A stretch of DNA of 64,000 bases from Nereocystis luetkeana (lineage: Eukaryota; Sar; Phaeophyceae; Laminariales; Laminariaceae). This document shows, in pieces, positions 29,494 through 41,153 of this stretch. The notes beneath the pieces are model-generated. The model was given only the letters and a program-made list of their open reading frames with translations, was not told the DNA's origin and ran no database searches. Positions within the stretch are counted from its first letter, which is position 1. The number at the start of each line of letters is the position of its first letter. Location of the stretch: assembly GCA_031213475.1 (NCBI GenBank), contig JARUPZ010000024.1, positions 1,054,001 to 1,118,000 on the forward strand. The letters run 5' to 3'. A program made the position numbers and the translations under genes.

Positions 29494-30560
29494 TCTTTTT
29501 TTCGTTTCGGCGTTTTCTCTGGAGCGGAGAGAGCCCTGCCGAGGGTTTTTTTTCGTGGCGATTCGTAGTGCACCCATCAAACAGATCACCATACAGATCA
29601 CGATCTACTGTTGCTACATCCAGATCCGTTGGCTCCTTCTAAGCTACGAGAGAGCGAGTAGAGTGGCAAGGACGTTTTTTTTTTGTTCTCTCGGAGTGGG
29701 GAGCCCGGCTGGAATATCATAGTTTGTTCCACAAGCAAGACGCACGTCGGACAGCTGACGGACGACCTGCCGTGGATCACGATCAGTAGCTCTACAGTAG
29801 ATCTAAATCACGATCTAGCTCTCCACCCGTCGGCACCTTCTCGCCGGGAGAGAATGGGCGGAGTGACAATGCTTTTTTTGTTGACCTTTTTTGTCTCCTG
29901 AGTACGGGTGCCGGATGGACACATTTTTTTTTGGCTTCTAGTAGAGCACACCGTCAGACTGAAATCACGATCTAAATCGCGATCTACTGTAGCTCTACAG
30001 CAGACCCAGATCACGATCTTCTAGAGCTCTAGATCCGTCGGCTCCTTCTCGTCGAGAGAACGAGCGGAGTTGCACTTCATCGCTGGGTCTTTTTCTTTGC
30101 AGTGAATCAGAGCCCGGGTGAAACATTTTCTCGCCGTTTCATATGTAGTGCGTGCGCACAGCAGGCGGATCACGAGCAGCAGACATATCAATTTCTCGCT
30201 CTACAGTAGATCTATATCACGAGCTGCAGATAGATCAAGATCTACTCTGCAGTAGATCCAGATCACGATCTGTCGTAGGTCTAGATCCGTCGGGCCCTTC
30301 CCCCCGTCGCGAAAACGAGCGGGGTTGGGTTGCGAATGGGATGCTTGGCGTTCTTCTCTGGAGGGTGGAGCCCAGCTGGAACGTTTTTTTGTTACAGTTA
30401 GTAGTACATGAAGACGTCGGAGATACCACTCTTCAGATCACGGTCTGGGTCCCCGTCCAGATCACAATCTAGCTCCAGATCCGTCGGCCCCTTCTCCGCG
30501 GGAGAACGAGCGGATTTAGCGATGTTTCTCTCTTGGCTTTTTTTTCTGGACTGGACGGGG
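29440..30560 (+). repeat. Tandem array derived from the SerRS 3' coding end, about 6 units
   Basis: The segment TCGGCTCCTTCTCCGCGGGA then GAACGAGCAGAGTGGCAATG, which is coding at 29449-29493, recurs with substitutions at about 29628, 29827, 30038, 30289 and 30481 (spacing about 180-250). Between copies lie T-runs and GATCACGATCTACTGTAG-like words. The copies have no open frame of their own and lie after the stop codon. Confidence 0.8.
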
Positions 30561-31802
30561 AGGGAGGCCGTCTGAAACGTATTTTGGTCAGAGTAATATT
30601 AATCGTGTGTCCTGCTTGTCTTTTGCCGCTTCGGCAGGGAAGGAAGAGCGTTTTCAATTGTGTTGTTGCAACCCGTTTTCGCTGCTGTGGCAGAGCTCAC
30701 CCCCTTTTTGTTTCTGCCGCACAAATATTCCAGCACTATTCCGAAGTCTTTTCCCCCCAAAGACGTGCGTGCGGTTCTAAAGGGGCTGACCATTTTTTTT
30801 TTCCGTTTGTGTGTCTCGCTCGGGATGGCTGATCCGTTTTGTCGCTGTACTGGGAAGGTTGGTCACTACCTCTTTTGATGACCATTTGTACCTTGCAGCT
30901 TGGGGGTTTTTGTTCTCGCTTTGGCCATAGTTTTCTGGTTGGTAGTTTTTTTTTTTTTCTGCTCTTGGTATGTCGGCGTCGTGATCTCGCCTGTCTGCCT
31001 GTGTGCGTGTGTCGTGCTTGGCCGTTTGTGTCCTGTGTTGGCGCTTACCCCTCCTTTCTGGTTAATTGGTGTCACCTGGTTTACTGGTGTCAACTGGTTT
31101 GACTGCTTTCTCGATTGCCCGTTTGGTGGTGCGCCTGCTCTCTGCTCAGCCTGTTTGCTCGTTGCCCTGCTTTTGCTGGTTTTCTGGTATATAGCTGGTT
31201 TCCTGCCGTGTGCTTTTTCCCTGTTTGCCATTTTGCCTGCTTTTTGATGGGCCTGTTTATTTGGTTGGCCTGCTTGCTGGTTTGCTGGTGAAGCCTGCTC
31301 GCGGGCGATGCAATTGGGAGCTATCGCCGTGGGACGTGCCCTTTTTTCGGGGATAGAGATGGCGCTCTCCTTGACGGAAGAAACTGCCTGCACCCACGTT
31401 TCTGTGGACATACTACTTATAGTAGTGTGTGTGTTTTTGCTATCGGGGAGGGTTGATAAGAGTAGTCCAATCCAACGCCTACTTCCTGTTCCAACGGACA
31501 TGGTGGTCGAAACGCATGACACCCGGCGTCATCTCGTGCTGTCCCCGGCTTATTTATACCAAACTCTCGTATGGAACATAACCGTATTTTGATACCCACG
31601 AACGTGTCTTAAACGTGGATTACATCCGCTCGCGGCCAGAGATATAGTGGTATGCACTGATCCTTACGGTAACGCGTGCATGCTTCTCCACGTACGGTAA
31701 TCATTTTGTAGAGTCCGGGCAAGGCGGGTACGTTACATCTGATTCGTGAGGGCGGGCCGCGCGTTGGAAAAAGCGGCAGCGATACATTTTTGTGCAAGTA
31801 TG
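30561..31802. other. Intergenic, low-complexity CTGCTTGCTGGTT tract
   Basis: From about 30880 to 31300 the sequence is made of CTG/TTTG/GGTT words, which opens long frames on both strands (115 and 218 codons). Their composition follows the repeat and no domain is recognisable. The stretch on either side shows nothing more. Confidence 0.5.
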
Positions 31803-31885
31803 CTATACAGGAGACCGTGGTTCGACCCCTTGACTAACCGCGCCCACGCTGAAACTATTGTGTTGAGTCCAAAAGAGACCTGACT
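31803..31885 (+). repeat. Solitary unit of the 80-bp satellite
   Basis: CAGGAGACCGTGGTTCGACC then CCTTGACTAACCGCGCCCAC and a CTGAAACTAT segment match the unit of 23207-23935. Confidence 0.75.
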
Positions 31886-32051
31886 CGCCCAAAAAGCAGG
31901 TTTCCTATATACGTACGTGCCATCCTTTTGTTTGATGTAGGCGTTATTGATTGGGGACTTTGAGGAGGCATCCGGGACCGCTTCGCGCCGCCGTCACCGT
32001 CGTGTACCATTATGGGGTGTGCTGGTGCAGTAAGTACGAACCTCTTTTTAG

Positions 32052-32217
32052 CAGGGCTGTTAACGGGTCAATTCAAACCTCGCGGATCGGGTCGGGTCCG
32101 GTCAGGGTGATCCGGCCCGACCAGCGAGATTTTGAAAACATCTTGACCCGACCCGACCAGTCAGATTGTGAAGACCTCCTAAATCCGACCTGACCTGTCA
32201 GATTGTGAAGAGCCCTG
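32052..32217. mobile_element. hAT-like MITE with GGGTCGGGTC interior
   Basis: Ends CAGGGCT / AGCCCTG (7-bp inverted), typical in style of hAT elements. The interior shares GGGTCGGGTC / ACCCGACCCG with 13762-13960. I cannot see a clear 8-bp target duplication. Confidence 0.5.
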
Positions 32218-32983
32218 CATTTGCGGGGAAACTACGTAGGGCGTTCGGAAGTGAAGGTACTTTGTCCTTCATTATGGTACTAGCGTCCCTCGCCAGGATT
32301 GGTATCGTTCGCTTTGATTAATAGTCGCAAAAAAAAACGATTCGTATGCAGAAGCTGTCAAGGTCCCTTGTATAGACCCTCTTTCCTTCTGAGCTCCCAC
32401 GCGACTCATACCTCAGTAGGCGGTTAATAGTAGTGTTGTCCACGTATTTGCTACATATAACCTCTACTGGGCGTGTTACCTGCTTTTTTGTTGGCTTACG
32501 TTTGTTGGGGTACGATTCACGATCGTCGACTTCGGCTACTACGACGTTCTTCCGACTATTAATAATTCACAAATATATCTTCAACCTTAATATATCGCCG
32601 TGAACCCGTTGGCAGCACTGTCGTTTTTGCGGCCTCGGCTTATTCTACCGTACGTACGAGTACTGCCCATATCATGTTTGGCGAGCATACGCGGAACAGT
32701 GGCGGGCTTGTACCCGCCGCCACAGCGGAGCCCCTCTTGTACGTATAGTACATGCCAACATGTATCGGTACAGTTGGGTATTCTCTCGGGATGCCGCGCG
32801 ATTGCTGCCAATTGTTTCCTTTTAGAATTATGCGCATTCAGTAGGCCGGGCCTATCGCCTGTTGCTGGTGATGGTACGTCGAAACAATCGCCTGCTGGTG
32901 GTAGTACAGCAGTGTATGTGTACCAACACGTACCAGTTAGTACACTGGTATGCCACAGACTAATGGCAATGCACGGTTGGACA

Positions 32984-33141
32984 TCCTCAATGGATGTATG
33001 TCGCGCGATGGCTACGTATATAATTGATTTCTGGAGCATGATGTGCCTGTATAGCTCGTGCTCCTCAATGGATGTATGTCGCGCGATGGGTACGTATATA
33101 ATTGATTTCTGGAGCATGGTGGGCCTGTATAGCTCGTGCTC
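32984..33141. repeat. Direct tandem duplication, unit 78 bp
   Basis: Two units starting TCCTCAATGGATGTATGTCG at 32984 and 33062, differing at a handful of bases. The unit is a multiple of three, so frames stay open on both strands (see rejected items). Confidence 0.9.
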
Positions 33142-33540
33142 ATGGCCTACTGGTGATGGCACACCAGTCACTAGCCAACCTGTCACCACTAAAGTACCTA
33201 ACGAGAGCGCACGGTTGGGGGTTCGCCGCTGTATGATGTGGCATGAATTTTATGATGGATTGATTCCTACTGTAGTAGTAGCATGTTCGTAGGCCCAAGA
33301 CGACGGGTAGAAAACTCTGGCTTCATCGGGTTGTTATCATGTCATGCATGGGAGATAAGAGGTGTGGGTGAGTAAAAGTATTATTTTGTCGTCTTGAGTT
33401 ACGGTAGTGCTAATTACCTACCAGTCTGATCGTCAATATAACGAACGTTTAGATTACAACACAATGTCGAAGCGTACCCTATACTTATAGTCAGGCTGGT
33501 AGTTTTTACCTCAAAATTATATACCCTGAACACACCTGGT
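33142..33540. other. Intergenic, nothing recognised
   Basis: No repeat or coding signal that I can support. Confidence 0.5.
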
Positions 33541-34340
33541 GATCTTGTCGTCCAAAGCGCTGACCTTGTGCCGGAGATCAAACGACGGGCACCACGCGCA
33601 AGGGCGTGCTACGATCGGTTCAAACGGGAGCTGCACGATATGGAGGAGGCCTCGTGCACACTATAGATACGCATGCTAAGGACATAAGGTGATGGAAACC
33701 CTGCTGTACGGGTGTATGGCGTGGACTCTCGGCCAGGAGCACTTTGCTGAGCTCCGAACGGCTCACCGCAAATTCCTCCGACGGACTATTGACTACCTGC
33801 GCCGATATCGCTTCGACCACGACATGTCGTACGCCAAGGCCCTCACGAAGGCACAATGCGAGAGCGTTGAGACTGCCATCCACAAACTACTTCTCCTCTT
33901 TGCGGGGGGCGTACAGCGGACAACCAATAAGCGCCTAACCTGTCGGGTGATGTTTGGGACGATGGCTGGTGGGGAGAACTTGGACCAGACTGATCAGAAA
34001 AAAAGTGGGTACGATGTCTACCAGACGATCTCAAGGTTTTTCAGGCCACCGAGGGGTCCGTCATGAAAGCAACATTTTGCTGTTCGGAACAGAGACGGTG
34101 TCATCGCCGAGGGTGGCTATGAAGAGAGTGGGAAGTGATATCGGGGGTTGTCGAAGCGGCGGACTGCTTCATGGCGACATGGCAGTATAGAGGAGAGACG
34201 AAGAGGAGTTGGCTACGCTACACAGCCTAGGACGCTAACAGCGGCGACAAGAGTAGGTGGGAGGCAGCCGTACTGTTACAGCTGTCGACGAATTCATAGA
34301 CAAAACGATATATCGGGTGGCAAGGTACCGACCCGACTAT
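33541..34340 (+). pseudogene. Remnant of a non-LTR retrotransposon reverse transcriptase (3' part)
   Basis: In one frame DLVPEIKRR, CYDRFKRELHDMEE and a stop; after a one-base shift VMETLLYGCMAWTLGQEHFA, RTAHRKFLRR, KAQCESVETAIHKLLLLFAG and GGVQRTTNKRLTCRVMFGTM. This is the conserved block after the reverse transcriptase domain of LINE-type pol proteins that are common in stramenopile genomes. The 5' part is absent, as in many LINE copies, and several frameshifts and stops make it inactive. Weak similarity continues to about 34340 (VARYRPD-like end). Confidence 0.8.
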
Positions 34341-35329
34341 TATAATAGCCGTTGAATTCGAGCATTTTTTTCGTTCGTTGTTTTGGTAAGGTTATTTAAT
34401 GGGGGAGAGCGCGACTACGGCAGTTGCGACACTTGACACCGCCGCTGTTAATGAAGAAAGTAGGAAGGAGACGGCAGAGGGTGTTGCAAATTCCTCGAAT
34501 CGGTTGTGTAGCCGAGACGGGAACCCATGTTACTGTCACCGCCTTGAATACGAGTTCTTCTCTGTTCTCTCTGCTCTCTTCGTTTGTGCCGTTTCCCTTT
34601 TTTCTCTGTCATTTTCCGCTCCTCCCCCGCTGTCCTTAATTAAGCAGAGATATTCATCTCCTTGTTTCTTCGTGCGTGAAGCAGTTATTATCTGTTTCAG
34701 TTAATATCTGTTTTCCTAGCACGTGTTAGGTGTTTCTTGTATTAAATATCAGCCGTCTTGGTCTCTTTGCGTCAGCTGTATTCTATTTCATCCCATGATC
34801 ATTTTTATTATTTTTATTACGCTTGCCATCCGACAATCAATGTATAGTGTTGTTCTAATAAACGACTATATTAAAAAATAACAGAAAGCGAAGAACTCTC
34901 CAGAACAAAAGCGCGGCAGTATTATTATTGTATTTTCAATTGCGTTTTTATCTTTATTTTATGTTGTCTTGTAGTTTAGTTCTTGTTATCTGGTCTGGTT
35001 TTTGTGTTGTTATCTTCTCGTACCCTGTACAAAGTTGGCCTCTCACGTATACCAGGTATTGCTTTACCCATTCATTTTGTTTTGTTTCGGGTTTTCTCCG
35101 TCTCACATGCCTGCGACCACATATCAAGCAGTAGTACCGGTATCTCTTTAGGAGGAGGAACCACGACGGACACTGGGTGTAGTTGGATAGAAAAAACGGT
35201 TTAATGTGAATACGACACCACACACTCACTTACTTGTAGTAGAAGAATGCTTCGTAATTCGTAAATCAAAATTATGAAAATATTTCACATTTTTGAAACT
35301 TTTCACACCTCTGACAGATTAGACCCCTA
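34341..35329. other. Intergenic, no gene assigned
   Basis: A plus frame beginning ATG at 34399 (MGESATTAVATLDTAAVNEE) is open for about 100 codons and has Ala/Thr/Glu composition, but no donor or partner exon is convincing. The remainder is AT-rich. Confidence 0.4.
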
Positions 35330-36880
35330 TTATTTCAGAAACTAACTAGATCTGTGTGGATAGATAGGTCCTTGATCTATATTATATCTGCGGGATCTAG
35401 ATATTATTTTCCGGATGGGTTCTGTACGATATATCAAAAGCTCTTACACACATACATGCCTGGGGCGAAGCCGTATGATCTACACTACTATTAATAGATA
35501 TTTCGCACATATTTGCCTAGGTGGGGTCTAAATGATATGCGGGGTCTAGACTATTTTTCACTGATGAATCTGAGCGATCTGCGGGATCTACATGATGTGT
35601 ATCACATTTCACTGATTGATGGATATTAATGATCTACGGGATCTATATCACATTTTACTGACGGACCTGTGTGATCTGCGGGATCTACTGTAGGCCATAT
35701 TTCGCTGATGGAATCTGTATGATCTAGATGTTTCACACATTTTCGCCTGCTGTGGGTCGATCTGTATGATCTAAATCTTTCACACACACACGTGTTTGCC
35801 TCGGTGGGATTTCTATGATCTAAACTCCTTCGCACATCCTTACCCGGGTGGGGTCTGTACAATCTGCAGGGTCTGCGACGTACCCCCGGGTGGAGGTCAC
35901 ATATACCAGTACTTACTTGGTGAACATAAACAAATGTTCAAAAACACCGGTATCATATACCAGGTAATAGGAACCTAAACTGTTCGTGGTCTATACGAGA
36001 TCGGAGCTTTATACCCATATGACAGCCCGATATGACTGCGGATCAACCTCCCATGCCCGCACTGCCCAGCTTCACAACAAGCACAACCTCACATTTCATT
36101 TGCTGCTGTAGATCTGCGGCATGAATGATGCCGGGGGCAGCAGCTCTAGTGGATCTCCGGCCGCAGATTATCTCGGCAGCGGGCAGCATGCAGGTTCCTC
36201 TGCGGATCCTGGAGTAGGGATGATCGACTTGCTGGAGGCCGTGGATGGTGGCGACGTGGAAGGATGAGCACGATCTCGCTCTCACGCACGTGTTGGATAA
36301 TATGTGTGATCTAGATAGATGCGTGATCTAGATGCTTCGATACGTTTGTTTGGGGGGGGGGGTCCATATGATCTAGATATTTCTCAGATAGATGTCTGCC
36401 TGGGTGAGATCTGTATGATTTACATAAATCATATATGTTTGCCTGGGTGGAGTCGGTATGATCTGCGGGATCAAGATCATTATAGTTCAATGATGGATCT
36501 GTATGCTCTGCGGGATCTAGGTAACATATTTTACTGATGGAAATATATATGATGTAGATCGTCTGACACACACGTTTGCCTGGATGGGATATTTACGATC
36601 AAAATAGATCACATGAATGTTTGCCTGTGGGTGGGATCTGTATGATCCACAGTAGGTATTTCACACATACATGTTTGACCTGGTGGGGTCTGTAGTATGA
36701 TCAGTATGATCTACACACTTTTTCGCGGGGGGATCTGTATGGTCTGCTAGATCTGCACATGTTTCGCGGCGTAGGATCTCTATGATTTCGAGATATTATG
36801 CAAAACTATTCCGAATGGGCCAAAAAGGACCTAGAAGATCTACTCCTGTGTGTAGATTATCTGATCCTGATCTGTCCGAA
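35330..36880. repeat. GATCTGTATGATCT array, unit about 70-75 bp
   Basis: Degenerate units contain GGGTGGGATCTGTATGATCT, a CGGGATCTA box and TTTCACACATnnnTTTGCCTG. At least fifteen can be followed by eye, with an interruption at about 35990-36290. Confidence 0.75.
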
Positions 36881-37228
36881 GTGTGAAACTTTCGAAAGAT
36901 CGTGATATTCCAAAACGAGCATATTTATGCCAGGTACCAAATAGATAACCAGGAAACCAAGAACGAGTCCTCGTCGTGATCCTATAACCACGAGCTTCAG
37001 TACTTCTAGTTCATGTCAACCACAGACTATGACGCCTGTCAGGTTTCAGTTGGAGATAATGTGATGGAAAGCTAGTTTAGGACCTTAGAACTAGAGGTAG
37101 GTGGCGTTTGTTGTGCAACATTTTATTTAGTCTACGCTCCCCACCTCCGTTTCACTTTCAGCACATACATACAGCAGTTTATTGATGATTCTTTAAATAA
37201 ATAGCAGTCCGACAACAAACTGTGAAAA
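36881..37228. other. Intergenic, nothing recognised
   Basis: No repeat or coding signal that I can support. Confidence 0.5.
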
Positions 37229-37624
37229 AACAGACAAAATCTGAAAAATGGGAACGAAGCCTAAAATGAGAACCAAGCCGTATCTTCAGAACCATGTGGT
37301 GTATCAGAGAACCCAAATGATCCTGCGAAACCCCTTGGCCAGCCCTGTGAGAGGAGCTCGTCAGAACGGTCATGCTCCATCTCGTGCCTTCGGGTGGGCG
37401 CAAAAAGCGATATACGCTGGCTCTATTGTGATTTCTCTAGATGCTGGCTACCGCGGCGATGCCGAGGACTTCCAGCCTGAGCGACAGCTCATTCGAAGGC
37501 TGCTGTGCAGCCCCACAGGACTGTCAACTTTTTTTCTTGGAGTTGTACACAATTGGTTTGCTTTCTAAAAAAAAACGTCCGTTCCCATTTTTTGTTTCGT
37601 TCCCATTTTTCCGTTTTGTCTGTT
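37229..37624. mobile_element. MITE-like element with 29-bp inverted ends
   Basis: The left end 37229-37257 (AACAGACAAAATCTGAAAAA, TGGGAACGA) pairs with the right end 37596-37624 (TTCGTTCCCATTTTTCCGTT, TTGTCTGTT) with about two mismatches. A second GTTCCCATTTTT lies just inside the right end. One plus frame is open from 37249 to 37565 (106 codons) without a recognisable domain. Confidence 0.7.
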
Positions 37625-38659
37625 AAAACCTGTTTATATGGTCGGCGACTTGAGTCGTGTCGATTTCCAGCCCCAGAGAATGGAGCCCTTCGCCGTTTCC
37701 TCATTGTCTGCGCAAGCGAGAACACGAGAGCCGATTCGTGCAGGTGTTGTGAGCTCTTTCTACAGCAGATAAAACGAGAACAGGTGCTGTACATCCTTGA
37801 CTAAAGTACAGTATAATAGCACTGGTACAAGAAACTTGCATTCAAGCGCTGGAACCACATTTAATTTTTCAAATTTCAGCAACGAGGTCCGCCAGGAAGG
37901 AGGGCACGGAAACTCATGTCGCCTTAACAATCTCACGGAAATACATCAAGCAGGTCATATCTGCCTTGGCAAATGCTAAACAATGGACTATTAGATGGGC
38001 AATTGCGAAGCTAGATAGAGCAGAACCGCGGAACACCCTACGGGATAAAAACAGAGGTAGAGGTGGTTCCAGTTGTCGATTTGATCTCAGATTAAAGTTG
38101 CCAAAGAGCAAATTAATGGTGGGCAGTGCAACACGGGTGACTCTTTAGGCGTGTTATTCACTAATAGGTGCCGTACAGCGTGCCACCTTGCTCAGGGTAC
38201 CAGGGTAGCTTCCTACTATTCCGCTCTACCCAAGGAAGCACCAGCTTGCCCTGTGCAGCATCATATTCCCGAAGCCCCGGGGTTAAAAATAGGTTCTGCA
38301 ACTATCTGCTGCAATTTCGTCATAGATAGGTGATGTTCCGCTGGAGAATAGCGCGAGGACTAGAGCTGACTGCATACGCTGGGTGCTTGGCGGTTACCAT
38401 CTGGCATATTCCTACCGTGTGCTCGGAGCTGTGGTTGAAGGAGTGCACGGCGAACCGCGACTGCCGAAGGTCAGTTTTATTTTTTTCGTAAATTATGGCG
38501 ACTCCGTTGCTTTGTAGTCTGCGCTCTGGAGCCAACTTCGCCGCACTTTTCCGCATGGATGTTGAAAGTTGAGTGCTGACCGCAGGGTAAATATGAGGTG
38601 GCCACCACGGGCCGGAGCCAATCATCTACAACGTGATATTATTTGACGTTTTCAGGCCC
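37625..38659. other. Intergenic, nothing recognised
   Basis: No coding signal that I can support. Frames of 60-100 codons on both strands have no family character. Confidence 0.5.
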
Positions 38660-39384
38660 GTTTAAATGGCATGCCCCCACCATGGCATTATTACCATAGA
38701 CCACCATGACATTGCTTGCTACGGACCAAAATGATATTATTGCCATGGACCACCATGGCATTGCCATGGGACGCCATGCCAATATTATATCATGGGTCAT
38801 GGCGCACCATGATGGCATTGCCATGGCGTTGCCATCGGGAAACTGCCATGGCATCACGCCGAGACAATGCTAAGGCGATGCCACGGTACTCGCTACATCA
38901 TACGCCATGACACCGGCATGATTGAACACGTTGTTAACGATCCACACTATTGATTGTGGCTGGGCTTTGCTGTGGGCAACCGTGGGATCACGGGGGCTAG
39001 TGGTATTATTGCCATGAGCCAATATAATAAAATGCTACGGAGGTCTATGCACCTTCATCGTCCTCCATGAACTTCTCCATACTACTGCTGTAACATGTCA
39101 TGAGTTCGCCATGGGATACTATGAAGGGAGATGGCATTGACATGGCATTGCCATGAACATTTATGGCACGCCATGTTCGATCATGACCAGCCGTTGGCAG
39201 CACGGGTCTGTCCAGGCGTACCATGAAGGCCCATGAACATTGCCATAGATTTCCATGGGTCTGCCGTACCATGGAGCCATGGAGGTCCATAGCATTGCCT
39301 CGAACCTTCATCGCACGTCATGAGCTTCTCGATGACCAGCCATGGATCCTCCATGGTGGGCCATGAACTTCTCCATATATATAT

Positions 39385-39700
39385 TGTTTTTCCATCATCA
39401 CTTTTACTTTCCACCCTAACTCGTAGGAGGTTTACCCTCAGCGATCTTGTGGACAAGCCGTGGTCACAGGTGTCGTCCCTTCTCGCCCCCGGTACGGGCC
39501 TTTATTTTTATCGCGCATAGGATTCAGCATTTCCACTACTCGTCGGGTTTCACTGATTGTTGCTCACTCACGCTCTCGCGATTTCCGCTAATTCAATTTT
39601 TATGCAAGAAGTCCCTACGAATATGCACTCGGTGTGACTCGAACCCACGAAATTGATCTCTATTAATAGTAGGCACGCGGACAACCTACCAAGCCACCAT
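39385..39700 (-). mobile_element. tRNA-derived SINE, minus copy
   Basis: On the minus strand, GGTGGCTTGGTAGG (A box) near 39700, GTGGGTTCGAGTCACACCGA (B box) near 39640, then a body ending in A/T-rich sequence near 39390. The tail segment around CTTTATTTTTATCGCGC is shared with the SINE at 3456-3745. It lies inside the CATGG tract, tail away from the plus copy. Confidence 0.8.
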
Positions 39701-39851
39701 GTGACCTGCCATGGTTCATGGCCTTTCGTGCCAATATCACGGCCATGGCAATAGGGTGGCCTGCCATGGCATTGGCGTGGACTGTGATGGCAATGCTATG
39801 GCAATCCATGGCAATCCATGGCAACACCATGCCCCCCCATGGCGGCATCTC

Positions 39852-40168
39852 TGGTGGCTTGGTAGGTGGCCCGCGTGCCCATCATGATCAATTTTGTGGG
39901 TTCAAGTCTCACCGAGTGCATGCTCGTAGGGACTTATTCTTGCATAAAACAAAATTGATTAGCGGAAAGAGCGTGAGTTAGCTACATTCGATGAAACTCG
40001 ACGAGCAGTGGGGATGCTGAACCCTATGCGCGACAAAAATAAAGGCACGCACAGGGGGGGAGAAGGGACGACACCTGTGACCACGGCTTGTTCAGAAGAT
40101 CGCTGAGGGTAAAACCTCCTGCGAGTTAGGCCGGAAGGTGCAAGTGATGATGAAAAAATAAAATAAAA
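39852..40168 (+). mobile_element. tRNA-derived SINE, plus copy
   Basis: TGGTGGCTTGGTAGGTGG (A box), GTGGGTTCAAGTCTCACCGA (B box), AGTGGGGATGCTGAACCC in the body and AAAAAATAAAATAAAA at the 3' end. Its head faces the head of the minus copy about 150 bp away. Confidence 0.85.
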
Positions 40169-41054
40169 GGGCAATGCCATGGTGACACCATGTATGTGCA
40201 CGCCTTGATAAGGCCATGGTAGTGCTTGGCAAAGTCATGGCTTTGCGTTGGCATGGCATACTATGGAATCGCCATGGACCGTTCCATGGCAATGTCATGG
40301 GCCGATTCGATGGGAATGCCGCCGTGGTTTTTTCATGGCATACCATGAAATAACATGCCGTGAAATCGCATGGTTTTGCCATGTATATCCATGACACTCC
40401 CAATAGCATTGCCATGAATCACCAGGACACTTCGTGCGAGCCCATAAAGTGCCAGCACGTGCCATCGCGTGCCATGGCAATGCCAAGTCAATATCATGGC
40501 AATGCCAAGTGAATGTCATGGCAACGCCATGCCTTGCCATGCCAATTGGCAATGCCACGGCGCGCCATGGCATCCCATAGGGTGTACCCTGACGCGCCAT
40601 GAAAAAGTAAAAAATGTAGAGCCCCCTCTCCTTACTCCCACCTACTACGACTACCAATCGAGCTTGAGATCACAGCAATACAGGAGCACAACAGTGATTT
40701 GTTACCGTCGTGCTCTTACCTCGATAGCTCGCGTTCCTGTGAACACGTACATACCTGGTACCGGGTATGTATCAGTAGCACTGCACCAGACCCAACTGCA
40801 GCGTAGCTATAGCACAGCAGGAAGCAGTGCGACATGTCCCCCCTCTTTCGCATCCTCAGCTAGCAGTTCATGGTACCAGACATAAACATGCCCAACTGGC
40901 CTTCCCTGCATATGGTGTTTTAGCTTGTGGAGGACTACTTCATACTTCACCAGACCGTACAGCACGATACGTGTACATGGTACACCAGCGAGCAGTATGA
41001 TAATGCTTCGCATCTACAGCATCCTCAGCAAGCTGCATCAAACATTCGGTGACC

Positions 41055-41153
41055 AATCGACGAGCAGTGGGAATGCTGAACCCTATGGGCGATAAAAATG
41101 GAGCCACGCACCGGCGACAAGAAGGAACACGACACCTACCTGTGACCACGGCT
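41055..41153 (+). repeat. SINE tail fragment next to GUP1 exon
   Basis: CGACGAGCAGTGGGAATGCT to CTGTGACCACGGCT matches the tail half of the SINE at 39852-40168. Similarity stops within about 10 bases of the first visible GUP1 exon. Confidence 0.75.

Larger units (their letters stand above)
38660..40590. repeat. CCATGGCAATGCCATGG-rich palindromic tract
   Basis: CATGG, GCCATGGCAT and CAATGCCATGG words recur every 10-25 bases over 1.9 kb, interrupted by two SINEs. Because the word is its own complement, the tract could fold extensively. Confidence 0.8.

Noticed and set aside
30866..31522. 218-codon minus frame and 115-codon hydrophobic plus frame
   Set aside because: Composition follows the CTGCTTGCTGGTT low-complexity tract; both strands are open together.
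32587..33292. Open frames of 200-230 codons on both strands
   Set aside because: They stay open because of a 78-bp tandem duplication whose unit is a multiple of three. No domain, and the plus frame needs a GTG start.
39590..39912. tRNA genes suggested by GGTTCGAGTCA and GGTTCAAGTCT
   Set aside because: Only promoter boxes are tRNA-like. No acceptor stem or anticodon arm forms, and both sequences continue into a shared SINE body.
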